Shown here one piece after another: positions 37,279 to 46,023 of a stretch of 64,000 bases of DNA. The notes below the pieces were generated by a model that was not told the DNA's origin, did no database searches, and was given only the letters and a program-made list of their open reading frames with translations. Every line of letters begins with the position of its first letter. The stretch's first letter is position 1. The DNA lies in the NCBI GenBank assembly GCA_025360605.1, contig JANYBV010000031.1, forward strand, positions 129,063 to 193,062. Direction: 5' to 3'. Made by a program: the position numbers and the translations under genes. This DNA is from Alphaproteobacteria bacterium. Lineage in GTDB: Bacteria > Pseudomonadota > Alphaproteobacteria > Rickettsiales > SXRF01.

Positions 37279-38523
37279 TTATTTTTCTTGTTTTTCGACA
37301 AAATCCACAATGATGGGCACAACGTGTTCACGGAATTTACGGCCGTTAAAAATGCCGTAATGCCCTACACCTTTTTGCACGAAATGCTTGCGCATGGATG
37401 GGGACAGGCTGCTACAGAGTTTCTGCGCCGCCTCGGTCTGGCCAACGCCGGAAATATCGTCCAGCTCGCCTTCGAGCGTGAGCAGTGCGGTCTTGGTGAT
37501 GGCGGATGGTTTTACCTTCTTACCTTTGAAGACGAACTCGCCCTTTGGCAGCAGGTGACGCTGAAACACCTGATCGATGCTCTCTAAATAAAACTCGGCC
37601 GGCAGATCGCACACGGAGAGATATTCGTCATAGAATTTCCTGTGTGCGGCGGCGCTATCACCATCGCCTTGTACGAGGTGCTTGTAGAGGTCTTTATGCG
37701 CGTCGATATGGCGGTCGAGGTTGAGCTGCATGAAGCCGGAAAGCTGCATGAAACCAGGGTACACGCGGCGCATAAATCCGGGGTAGTTGAACGGTACACG
37801 GGTAATTACGTTGGTTTCAAACCAGTGCAGCGGTTTTTCTGCTGCCAGTTTATTGACCTTGGTGGGGTTGACGCGCGTATCAATCGGCCCGCCGATTAAA
37901 GTCATCGAACGTGGCGCGGCCTTGTCGCCCATTTCGTTCATCACGCTCATAGCGATCAGCACCGGAACAGACGGTTGGCACACGGCCATTAAATGCACAT
38001 CCGGCCCGAGCAGGCGCGAAAACTCAATCGTGTAATCGATATAGTCTTCCAGATGGAAATTGCCGTGGATCATGCCAACGTTGCGGGCATCGAGCCAGTC
38101 GGTGATGTACATGTCCATGAACGGAAGCAATGCTTCTACCGTGCCGCGCAACAAGCTGGCATGGTGGCCGGACATTGGTGCAACCAGAAGCATTTTAGGC
38201 TGTTCTTTTTTGATATCCTTACGGAAATGCAGCAAGCGGCAGAAAGGTTTTTTTGCTACCACATCTTCAAAAACCTCAACGCGTTTACCGTCCACGAGAG
38301 TATGGTGAATGCCGAAGTCCGGCTTGCCGTAACGGTGCGTTACACGCTCTACCAGCTCGGATGCAGCGGCCATGTGGCGGCCATAACCGGTATAGCTTAA
38401 CGGGCTGAGCGGATGGCTGTGAAATGTTTTGCTGGCGTTAGCGAGCATATTGATGGGGGTAATCGCCGCGTAATGCATTTCATGGAGGTTGTAGAGGGAC
38501 ATATTCTCACGCATGTGAATCAT
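37279..38523 (-). CDS. phaZ: Intracellular polyhydroxyalkanoate depolymerase
   Basis: From the ATG at 38523 (AGGA 7 bases upstream) the enzyme is 414 residues, typical for intracellular PHB depolymerases. It degrades stored poly-3-hydroxybutyrate. Family features are HEMHYAAITPINMLA near residue 18, LLVAPMSGHHASLLRGTVEAL near 112, DWLDARNVGMIHG near 145, and the nucleophile Ser in AVCQPSVPVL near 180. The acid is in EGELDDISG near 345 and the His in GVGHYGIFNG near 390. The organism therefore probably stores PHB. Confidence 0.93.
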   Translation of the reverse strand: MIHMRENMSLYNLHEMHYAAITPINMLANASKTFHSHPLSPLSYTGYGRHMAAASELVERVTHRYGKPDFGIHHTLVDGKRVEVFEDVVAKKPFCRLLHFRKDIKKEQPKMLLVAPMSGHHASLLRGTVEALLPFMDMYITDWLDARNVGMIHGNFHLEDYIDYTIEFSRLLGPDVHLMAVCQPSVPVLIAMSVMNEMGDKAAPRSMTLIGGPIDTRVNPTKVNKLAAEKPLHWFETNVITRVPFNYPGFMRRVYPGFMQLSGFMQLNLDRHIDAHKDLYKHLVQGDGDSAAAHRKFYDEYLSVCDLPAEFYLESIDQVFQRHLLPKGEFVFKGKKVKPSAITKTALLTLEGELDDISGVGQTEAAQKLCSSLSPSMRKHFVQKGVGHYGIFNGRKFREHVVPIIVDFVEKQEK

Positions 38524-38718
38524 GGGTATTCCTATTTTAAACATAAACATTACACGACATTACTCCATATTGTACGCTATGTTAAATAAATTAAATATTA
38601 ATTTATCCCGAAAAGAGTCAGGTTTTTCGCGTTTTACGCGAGGTTTGAATAGTGTTGCGTGTTGCATTAGGGCTGCGGCTCTGGTAACAGAGTCTGATTC
38701 TAACCATTTGATTCACTT

Positions 38719-39036
38719 ATGAATGAAACACAATACCACCAGATGGCCGATGCGGCACTGGAGCAGATTGCAGAAATGCTCGAAAAACCGGATGCCAAAG
38801 GAATGATCGAACTTGAAGTGCAAGGCGGCATCGTGACCATTGAGCTGGATGATGGCAAACAGTTTATTGTCAGCAAACACGCACCTTCGAAGCAAATCTG
38901 GCTTTCGTCACCGCTGAGTGGCGGCTTGCATTTCAGTTATGATAATGCGCATCAGGATTGGCGGCTGGCCGACCAGCGCAGCCTGCAACCGTTGCTGCTG
39001 GCGGAACTGAAACAACTGGCGGGAGTTGAGGTATGA
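38719..39036 (+). CDS. cyaY: Iron-binding frataxin-like protein CyaY
   Basis: The 105-residue protein is a bacterial frataxin, an iron-binding regulator of iron-sulphur cluster assembly. The fold pattern is visible: an N-terminal helix (YHQMADAALEQIAEMLE), beta strands with GIVTIELDDGKQFIVSKHAPSKQIWLSSP-type text near 34-65, then GGLHFSY and the C-terminal helix (LQPLLLAELKQLAG). Normal length. Its stop overlaps the next start by 4 bases. Confidence 0.92.
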   Translation: MNETQYHQMADAALEQIAEMLEKPDAKGMIELEVQGGIVTIELDDGKQFIVSKHAPSKQIWLSSPLSGGLHFSYDNAHQDWRLADQRSLQPLLLAELKQLAGVEV

Positions 39037-39590
39037 GCAGGGATTTCAGGGGGGAATTGCTGCAACGGCTGTTGCAAACCCAGCGCGATACCTATGCGTG
39101 GCTGGGGGCTGTGCGCTATGTGGTGTATTCAAGCGATGTGCCGAAACCAGAAGAGCATGAGGATGACAGAGATTCAGGCAGGAAAAGAGTGTCCAGTGAT
39201 ATCCAAACTTCTTCCGATAGCTGGTATGAAGCACTGAATACCCAATTGATGGGCGCGTTCAGATGCGCGGAAGGGGCGTTGTCCAATGAATGGGCAAAAC
39301 AGCGCGACCCAAGGCATACGGGCCCTGACGCGGAAGAGAATTTTGCCCATTCCTTCGAATCGAATATCGCTGCCATTGCACGTACGGTGCTGGAGACTGA
39401 AAAAAAAATCGATGGTGGGCGGATCAATGAAAGCAAGCAAATGCGTGATTCCATCGGTTGGGTAAAGGCCGACCTGAAAGCGTTGATATCGCTCTATGAA
39501 GAACATTTGCATGAACTGACCATGTCGGTATCGAATGATGATTTGCTCGGTCTTCGCGCACAGATTATGGATGGGCGGACGCGGTCATGA
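39033..39590 (+). CDS. Hypothetical protein between cyaY and an ABC exporter
   Basis: The 185-residue product is soluble, mainly helical and rich in charged residues, with no signal peptide, membrane helix or known motif. It overlaps cyaY by 4 bases and the following ABC transporter by 4 bases, so the three are translationally coupled. Its conserved placement, rather than its sequence, is the main clue to function. Confidence 0.65.
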   Translation: MSRDFRGELLQRLLQTQRDTYAWLGAVRYVVYSSDVPKPEEHEDDRDSGRKRVSSDIQTSSDSWYEALNTQLMGAFRCAEGALSNEWAKQRDPRHTGPDAEENFAHSFESNIAAIARTVLETEKKIDGGRINESKQMRDSIGWVKADLKALISLYEEHLHELTMSVSNDDLLGLRAQIMDGRTRS

Positions 39591-41365
39591 GCAGTAAAAA
39601 CACCGCCGAGTTGCGCCCCAAAGGTGATGTCAAAAAACTACAATCGCTGCTGCATTACTTGAAACCGTACCGTGTGCGCATGGCGTTTGCGATTGTCGCG
39701 CTGGTGATTTCATCCTCGTCCGTACTGGGCATGGGCGCGGCGTTGCGCTATCTGGTGGATGAGGGGTTGAGCAAGGGTGACAGCGTGATGCTGGACCATG
39801 CGTTCGAGATTCTGATCGGTGTGATTATGTTGCTTTCCATCTCGACATTCACGCGTTTTTATCTGGTGTCATATATCGGTGAAAGTGTGGTTGCCGATAT
39901 TCGTAATGATGTCTACCGCCATCTGGTCGAGATGCATATCGGCTTCTTCGAAACCACGCGTACCGGCGAGCTGGTGTCGCGCCTGACGACGGATACAACG
40001 CTTCTGCAAACCGTAGTGGGCAGCACGCTTTCCGTGGCGGCACGCAACCTTTTATTGTTGGTGGGCGGCCTTGGTCTGCTGTGTTATACCAATGCCCGAC
40101 TGACGGGTTACCTGCTGATGATTGTTCCGCTGGTGGTGGTGCCGATTATTTTGCTGGGACGGCGCGTGCGTGCTTCGGCGCGTGAATCGCAAAGCCGTGT
40201 CGCCGATATCAGTTCACAGGCGGAAGAAAGCATCAATGCTATTCGCACCGTACAGTCGATGACACTGGAAAATTATGAAAAAGAGCGTTTCGCCAGCGAT
40301 GTCGATAATGCGCTGCAAGCATCGCTCAACCGCATCCGTCTGCGTGCGTTTCTCACTGCCTTTGTCATCATGCTCGTGTTCGGCGCGATTGTCACCGTGC
40401 TGTGGATGGGTGGCAAAGACGTAATCGCTGGGCGCATTTCGCATGGGCAGCTCTCGGCCTTCGTGTTTTATTCGGTGGTGGTGGCGGGCGCGGTGGGAGC
40501 CATTTCAGAAGTATGGGCAGATCTGCAACGTGCCGCCGGAGCCGCCGAGCGCTTAAGTGAATTATTATCTGTCGTGCCGGAAATCACCTCTCCCCCTCTG
40601 GCGGTGGCGGTATCCAAAACCGCACCTGCTCAGATCAGTTTTGAGCATGTGACTTTTACCTATCCAACACGCCCTGAAAAAGCCGCCATCCACGATTTCA
40701 CCCTTGATATTAAAGCGGGGCAGACGGTAGCGCTGGTCGGCCCGTCAGGTGCGGGGAAAACCACGTTGTTCCAGCTTTTGATGCGTTTTTATGATCCTGA
40801 TAGCGGGGTGGTGCGCCTGAACGGAACGGATATGAAACTGCTGTCGCTTGCCGATTTGCGCGGCATGACCGGTATCGTACCGCAGGACCCCGTCATTTTT
40901 TATGGTACGGCGCGTGACAATATCCGCATGGGCAATATCACGGCCAGTGACGACGAGGTGATGCAGGCGGCGAAAGCGGCATCGGCACTAGAATTTTTAG
41001 AGAAAATGCCCCAAGGGTTGGATACGTTTGTCGGTGAAAAAGGTGTGCAGTTGTCCGGTGGCCAGCGCCAGCGCATCGCTATTGCACGCGCACTGGTGCG
41101 TAATCCGAGATTGCTGCTGCTCGATGAAGCGACCAGCTCGCTGGATTCCGAAAATGAGCACATCATTCAGGAAGCCATGGTGCGGCTGATGGAAGGGCGC
41201 ACGACGTTTGTGATCGCCCACCGCCTCGCTACCATCACTCGTGCGGACGTCATTGTGCTGGTCAATGGCGGGAAAATAGAAGCCATGGGGACCCACAAGG
41301 AACTGCTGGTGAAAAGCCCCCTATACGCACGGCTCGCCGAGCTGCAGTTTAAAACAGCTGCTTAG
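39587..41365 (+). CDS. ABC transporter with fused membrane and ATPase domains (MsbA-related)
   Basis: The 592-residue half-transporter has a six-helix membrane domain over about residues 25-320 and a C-terminal ATPase. Walker A is GPSGAGKTT near 387, the signature LSGGQRQRIAIARA near 488, Walker B LLLLDEATSSLD near 510, and the switch His lies in IAHRLAT near 545. It resembles the MsbA-related exporters common in alphaproteobacteria, which dimerise; the substrate (lipid, drug or peptide) cannot be told. It forms an operon with cyaY and the 185-residue hypothetical protein. Confidence 0.9.
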   Translation: MSSKNTAELRPKGDVKKLQSLLHYLKPYRVRMAFAIVALVISSSSVLGMGAALRYLVDEGLSKGDSVMLDHAFEILIGVIMLLSISTFTRFYLVSYIGESVVADIRNDVYRHLVEMHIGFFETTRTGELVSRLTTDTTLLQTVVGSTLSVAARNLLLLVGGLGLLCYTNARLTGYLLMIVPLVVVPIILLGRRVRASARESQSRVADISSQAEESINAIRTVQSMTLENYEKERFASDVDNALQASLNRIRLRAFLTAFVIMLVFGAIVTVLWMGGKDVIAGRISHGQLSAFVFYSVVVAGAVGAISEVWADLQRAAGAAERLSELLSVVPEITSPPLAVAVSKTAPAQISFEHVTFTYPTRPEKAAIHDFTLDIKAGQTVALVGPSGAGKTTLFQLLMRFYDPDSGVVRLNGTDMKLLSLADLRGMTGIVPQDPVIFYGTARDNIRMGNITASDDEVMQAAKAASALEFLEKMPQGLDTFVGEKGVQLSGGQRQRIAIARALVRNPRLLLLDEATSSLDSENEHIIQEAMVRLMEGRTTFVIAHRLATITRADVIVLVNGGKIEAMGTHKELLVKSPLYARLAELQFKTAA

Positions 41366-41477
41366 TAACTGTTTTATAATCATTATTATTGTATCGTCAG
41401 GGCTTAAGGAAATAGTAACAAAATATTGCTACAGTCTAAGCTGGTCAAAATATTAAAAACCCTTTCTGTACAACACC

Positions 41478-42551
41478 ATGACAAGCCCTAATGTAAAAAA
41501 TATCCATCTGCCATGGCACCAGCGCGAGGAATACTGGATTACGTTGTGCCCTAAAGACGATGGTTTTTTACCGCCGGTGAAGACCTGCCTTGAGCAGTTG
41601 GGTTTTCATAAATCCAGCGATTGCGGCATGACCTTGCGTACGGGTAAGGACTGGAAAAAAGCATGGGACAATGTACATGCCAGCCTTGCAAAGCTCGATG
41701 CGCTGGAGTCGCTTGAAGTTATTTTTTCCCCTGATATCGAAGGCCCTGCGAAACGTTCGGAATCGCAACCTAAAGACCTTGCCTCGATTCATCTGGTGGC
41801 GGAAGCCATGTGGCTAGGCGATGCGCTGCTTGATGACCGCCTGATGTGCTACCTGCAACCGGTAATGGCTGCTAACGACAAAATTTTTGGTTACGAATCC
41901 TTTGCCCGCGTCAAAGGTGTGGATGGAAAAATTATCGGCGGAGACAAGATTTTTGCCGCCAGCAAGATGCTGGGCATTGACTACATGATCGACCGCCTGC
42001 TGCACATTCAGGCGATCAAAACGTTCGTTGGCAGCGATTTTAACGGCTTCCTGTTCGTCAACTTCTTCCCCGGATTTATTCACCGTCCATCCGTTTATCT
42101 GGAAGGGTTAGGCGAAACAGCAAAAAGTTTTGGCGTGTTGTCCAAGCATATCGTGCTGGATTTTACCAACTCCGAGACACCTCGTGATATCCACCATCTC
42201 AACAGCGTGTGCGACTATGCGCGTTCGCGTGGTTACTCCATCGCTCTTGACGATATCTCGTCGCTCGATAGCGCCAAGCGACTGATTCCTGAAATCCGCC
42301 CCGACTTTGTAAAAATTGATATGCATCTGGCCAACAAGGTGCTGGAAGCAGGCAAGCGTGAAATTATCCGCGCGCTCGTTGATCTGACGCATGAAGTCGG
42401 TGGCACCGCCATTGCCGAAGGTGTCGAAACACAGGATGATTATCAGGCCCTGAAACTGGTGGGGGTTGATTTGTTTCAGGGGTATTTATTCTCTGCGCCC
42501 GTTCCTGTCGAGACGGCGCTGGCCCGCAATACGGGTGCTGTGGCTACATGA
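41478..42551 (+). CDS. EAL-domain protein with degenerate loop 6
   Basis: The 357-residue protein has an unrecognised N-terminal part of about 110 residues and a C-terminal EAL domain. The motif reads YESFARV (Glu kept), the Asn is kept in FVNFFPGF, and DD is kept in IALDDISS, as are FVKID and AEGVE. However, the ELTE stretch reads DFTN, and the DDFGTGYSS loop 6 is replaced by DDISSLDSA. Cyclic-di-GMP hydrolysis is therefore doubtful, and a c-di-GMP sensor or inactive partner is possible. Its stop overlaps the next ATG by 4 bases. Confidence 0.83.
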   Translation: MTSPNVKNIHLPWHQREEYWITLCPKDDGFLPPVKTCLEQLGFHKSSDCGMTLRTGKDWKKAWDNVHASLAKLDALESLEVIFSPDIEGPAKRSESQPKDLASIHLVAEAMWLGDALLDDRLMCYLQPVMAANDKIFGYESFARVKGVDGKIIGGDKIFAASKMLGIDYMIDRLLHIQAIKTFVGSDFNGFLFVNFFPGFIHRPSVYLEGLGETAKSFGVLSKHIVLDFTNSETPRDIHHLNSVCDYARSRGYSIALDDISSLDSAKRLIPEIRPDFVKIDMHLANKVLEAGKREIIRALVDLTHEVGGTAIAEGVETQDDYQALKLVGVDLFQGYLFSAPVPVETALARNTGAVAT

Positions 42552-43237
42552 AAATTCATGTGCTGCTGCATGTGTCCTTTGAAGGGCCGGCGAATATCCT
42601 CAAATGGGCAGCACTGAAAGGTCATAGCGTGACCGCCACCCCCTTTTTTGAACCGCAATGGTCCTTGCCTTCCACCGATAATGTCGATTTGCTGATTATT
42701 ATGGGCGGGCCGATGGGCGTGTATGACGAGGCGGAGTATCCGTGGCTGAGTCAGGAAAAAGCATTCATCCGCGATTGTATCGATGCCGGACGCGCCGTGT
42801 TTGGCATCTGTCTGGGAGCGCAGCTGGCGGCAGAGGTGCTGGGGGCAAAAGTCTATCCCAACGGGCAGAAAGAAATTGGCTGGTTCCCGCTTGAAAAAAC
42901 GTCGATTCCGCATCCGGTGTTATTTGATATGGCCCCTGACCAGATGGTGTTCCACTGGCACGGTGATACGTTCGATCTGCCCAAGGGCGCTTTGTTGCTT
43001 GCCAGCTCTGAAGCCTGCAAGCATCAGGCGTTTATCTGGAACGAACAGGTGCTGGGGTTCCAGTTCCATATGGAAATGTCCGGCGAGCATATCGACCTGC
43101 TGATCCAGAATTGCTTTCAGGATATGAAAGATAAAACTCCGTTTGTGCAGTCGGGTGCCGAGATTGAAAAAGGCTACGGACATGCCGAGGTGCTGTCGCC
43201 TTTACTGGATAGTATCCTGACGCGCTTTATGAGCTAG
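42548..43237 (+). CDS. Class I glutamine amidotransferase (GMP synthase-like)
   Basis: The 229-residue protein is a stand-alone class I glutamine amidotransferase. The oxyanion segment is IIMGGPMGVYDE near residue 50, the nucleophile Cys is in FGICLGAQLAAEVL near 85, and the His-Glu pair in GFQFHMEMS near 175. FHWHGDTFDLP near 138 is typical of the GMP-synthase-like subgroup. Some members hydrolyse gamma-glutamyl compounds. It is translationally coupled to the EAL-domain gene. Its 3' end overlaps the convergent acyltransferase by 11 bases. Confidence 0.88.
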   Translation: MKIHVLLHVSFEGPANILKWAALKGHSVTATPFFEPQWSLPSTDNVDLLIIMGGPMGVYDEAEYPWLSQEKAFIRDCIDAGRAVFGICLGAQLAAEVLGAKVYPNGQKEIGWFPLEKTSIPHPVLFDMAPDQMVFHWHGDTFDLPKGALLLASSEACKHQAFIWNEQVLGFQFHMEMSGEHIDLLIQNCFQDMKDKTPFVQSGAEIEKGYGHAEVLSPLLDSILTRFMS

Positions 43238-44327
43238 GCACATCAAAGGCCAGCAAGGGTGAAGCTTTTTTTAGCAGCCAGTTTACTAGGCGGTTTCGGT
43301 GATGGAAATACATCCAGTTATCCTCAAGTGTGCTGCCTAGGCGCAGTTTGGTTTCGTAGCCCGCCTGACCGCTTTGATAGGTGTGCAGCCCCTTATCGAG
43401 GGCGTATTGCAGGTTGGCGAACCAGCTGATGAAATAAAGATTATGCTCTTGCCCAGCATCTGTTCGCATGCAGAAAAATTTATCGAGCAGGCGGCCATGC
43501 CCCTCCAGCATCAGGTTGCAGCCGACGAGTGTGTCGCCGTGGAAATACAGCGAGCAGATGCCGTGCGGGCTTTGGGCGACGTTTAGGAAATACTCGCGTG
43601 TGAGTTCCTCAAACTGTAAGTCGCTTCGGCCTTTGGTTTCCAGATACATGGCATATATATCCTCCATGTAGGGTTCGATATTACGTGTGTATTCGATGCG
43701 TATATCGGCTTTTTTCTTCAGTTTTCGGCGCATGTCCTTGCGCGTATTAGCACTTAAAGATGCGAGATATTCCTCGGTGCTTGTAAATGCCATTGGCGAT
43801 AGGGCGGTGGGCATTCCCGCCACTCGGTGGAAATCTTTGCCACTCATCACATCATCAAACAATACCTTGTTGGCATTATTCACATCTTTGAACGCCAAAA
43901 GGTTGGTTTGGTGCGCGGCGGTATCTTCGATAAAGTAATCAAGTAGCAGGCGGAACCATTCGCGCTTTTGCTCGTTTGTGCCATCTTGGTGCATTGCAAT
44001 TTGGCATGTTTCTGTCGCAAATGAACCAATACACCCCAATTTTAGGGTCAATAAACGTGGAAAAATGCCTTTTATGCGCATAAGAACGCGTTTTATGCCC
44101 CCTTCAGCGGTGGTAGCGAGGTCATAATCAGTAAAAAAGGCGGGGAAACCGGCGAGTAAGGTGTCGCCTTCCATCAGTGCGTAATAGCATAGCCGGAAAC
44201 CGCTGATGCCAGCGCGTTCCAAAGCGAGTCCATAATCGTAATCCTCAAGCTCCGCCGTGAAACAACGGTTCCACGCGTCACGCGGAAGGTCGGCGATTGT
44301 GTCGAAACGCTTCGCCTTAAGTGGCAT
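43227..44327 (-). CDS. FemAB/GNAT-like acyltransferase (PF04339-type)
   Basis: From the ATG at 44327 the protein is 366 residues; a longer form starts 21 codons earlier. It resembles the FemAB-like branch of the GNAT fold (peptidoglycan-recognition/PF04339 type): RFDTIADLPRDAWNRCF at the start, GFPAFFTDYDLAT near 60, and the C-terminal TLVGCNLMLEGHGRLLDKF and YETKLRLGSTLEDNWMYFH-type segments near 290-340. These proteins transfer acyl or aminoacyl groups to amines. It is the last gene of the seven-gene leftward operon and overlaps the preceding hydrolase by 11 bases. Confidence 0.78.
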   Translation of the reverse strand: MPLKAKRFDTIADLPRDAWNRCFTAELEDYDYGLALERAGISGFRLCYYALMEGDTLLAGFPAFFTDYDLATTAEGGIKRVLMRIKGIFPRLLTLKLGCIGSFATETCQIAMHQDGTNEQKREWFRLLLDYFIEDTAAHQTNLLAFKDVNNANKVLFDDVMSGKDFHRVAGMPTALSPMAFTSTEEYLASLSANTRKDMRRKLKKKADIRIEYTRNIEPYMEDIYAMYLETKGRSDLQFEELTREYFLNVAQSPHGICSLYFHGDTLVGCNLMLEGHGRLLDKFFCMRTDAGQEHNLYFISWFANLQYALDKGLHTYQSGQAGYETKLRLGSTLEDNWMYFHHRNRLVNWLLKKASPLLAFDVPSS

Positions 44328-45120
44328 GGAGGGATTTCTCGAAATAGGCAGCCGTGAGGTCGGCGACTTTCTCATGTTCGCGATCGACATGAATCATGTG
44401 ATAGCTGTCTTCCAGCCAGTGTAGTTCGTGCGGCGCGGCCATATGTTTATCAATGTATATCGAATGGCGTGGGTGGCTTAAGTCATCCTCACGCGCGTGC
44501 ATGATGACGGCGGGGGTGGACATTTGCGGCAGGCTTTTTTTGAAGGCCTTCGACAGTGATAGCATTTCTTTCAGTGCGGGCACGGGGAAATCATCCAGCA
44601 CGCCTTCGGTGGAAAGGCGCTGCATGGCTTTGCGCAGGCGTTCGTCCTTGATGCCGATGCTTGGCGTTTCGGCAAACTGGATATCTTTGAAAAACGGAAT
44701 TTGCGCCGTCCATAGCGGCAGATAGGATAACACCTTATAATGGAACGGTACGTTCCAGCCGTCATAACGGAAGCAGGCGGAATAGAGCGCATTGGCCTTA
44801 AAAAGATCAGGCTGTTCCTTGGCGGCCATCATGCCGAGCTTGCCGCCGACACAAATACCCGCAGAAAACAGCGCATCCACGTTCGGGCGGAAGTCATTGG
44901 CGGCCACCAGCACGCTGTCCAGCCAGTCGCGCCAGCCGGTTTTAATCAGCGTGGCCTCATCCACGCCGTGACCTGCCAGCAGCGGCGCATACACGGTGTA
45001 GCCTTTTTTATTGAGCGCTTTGCCCACCCATTTCATTTCCGCAGGTACGCCGGTGAGGCCGTGTATCAGCAACACGCCTTTGCCATTGGTGCCTTCCATG
45101 CGGAAACTTAAATCGCTCAT
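44317..45120 (-). CDS. Alpha/beta hydrolase with Cys nucleophile elbow
   Basis: The 267-residue protein has a clear alpha/beta hydrolase layout: LLIHGLTGVPAEM near residue 17, YAPLLAGHG near 43, the acid in HAREDDLSH near 213 and the His in DSYHMIHVDRE near 240. The nucleophile elbow reads SAGICVGGKLG near 85, so the usual Ser is Cys (G-x-C-x-G). Cys nucleophiles occur in dienelactone hydrolases and some acyltransferases. This suggests transfer or thioester chemistry rather than ordinary esterase work, but that is inference. It lies in the seven-gene operon, after the desaturase. Confidence 0.82.
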   Translation of the reverse strand: MSDLSFRMEGTNGKGVLLIHGLTGVPAEMKWVGKALNKKGYTVYAPLLAGHGVDEATLIKTGWRDWLDSVLVAANDFRPNVDALFSAGICVGGKLGMMAAKEQPDLFKANALYSACFRYDGWNVPFHYKVLSYLPLWTAQIPFFKDIQFAETPSIGIKDERLRKAMQRLSTEGVLDDFPVPALKEMLSLSKAFKKSLPQMSTPAVIMHAREDDLSHPRHSIYIDKHMAAPHELHWLEDSYHMIHVDREHEKVADLTAAYFEKSLHAT

Positions 45121-45171
45121 AATTTTATCCTAGGCATGAAACGCAAAGCCGCCACACCAACCCTTTGTGTT

Positions 45172-46023
45172 TCATGCTGCCTGATTCATCTCAAGGAAAC
45201 CCAGCGCATGGCAATGCTTTATCACATGCACGCCTTCGGCTTTTTGCTGGTCGCGGATAGATTCATGGAACTGCTTCATTTTCATCCAGTGCATGCGCGG
45301 ACGGAAATGATGTTCGGCGTGGTAACCGTTATTGAACCAGATGAGGTTATAGAGCGTATTATAGCTACTGACACCCCACGCAATCGGTTTGTCGGGATTA
45401 GCGCCGTAATGCTCGAAATAGCCGTTGAGCGAGGACAGGCAGTTGCCCAGATAGTTGAACGCAATCATCACCGCGAGTGATTTCCAGCTAATGAACGCCA
45501 TCACAATCACCATCAGCGCGAGGCACACCAGCTCAATAATACCGAAATGCGCGTTGGCAGGGCTTTGTTTGTGAAGGCCTTTGTACAGTGCCTTGATGTC
45601 GTCGCGGAAAAAGCTTTTGAACGCGTACGACCAGATGTTTTCCGGTTTGCCGTCGCGTCCGTATTTATAGATGGAAAGCCAGTCCACCGTTTCGCCCTTG
45701 TCGTTGGGCAGGTCGGAGTTGCCGCTGTGGTGGCGGTTATGCACCCATGTGTAAAAGGCCTGCGAGAAACCGATAGCGAGCGATTCGACCAGACTGAAGG
45801 CGCGGTTGAGTGCGTGTGAATTGAAATAGGCGTTATGCAGAAAGTTGTGCGAAATGCCGTTGATATTCCATGAAATGCTTACCGCATAGAGGCACAATAG
45901 CGGCAGCGATACGACCAGTGGCAGCACCGGCAGGTTGAAAAATAACCAGATGACAAACCACAGATGCGCGATGCCTGCGATGACAGGGATAATATCCCAG
46001 TTAGAATGTGTGAAGAGTTTCAT
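45172..46023 (-). CDS. Membrane fatty-acid desaturase
   Basis: The 283-residue protein has the three His boxes of membrane di-iron desaturases: SHNFLHNAY (HxxxH, near residue 60), WVHNRHHSGN (HxxHH, near 92) and YHAEHHFRP (HxxHH, near 235). Paired helices lie near 10-50 and 160-190. It introduces a double bond, or hydroxylates, an acyl-type substrate in the membrane with an electron donor encoded elsewhere. Its start overlaps the ureohydrolase stop by 4 bases. The hydrolase follows 51 bases later. Confidence 0.9.
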   Translation of the reverse strand: MKLFTHSNWDIIPVIAGIAHLWFVIWLFFNLPVLPLVVSLPLLCLYAVSISWNINGISHNFLHNAYFNSHALNRAFSLVESLAIGFSQAFYTWVHNRHHSGNSDLPNDKGETVDWLSIYKYGRDGKPENIWSYAFKSFFRDDIKALYKGLHKQSPANAHFGIIELVCLALMVIVMAFISWKSLAVMIAFNYLGNCLSSLNGYFEHYGANPDKPIAWGVSSYNTLYNLIWFNNGYHAEHHFRPRMHWMKMKQFHESIRDQQKAEGVHVIKHCHALGFLEMNQAA

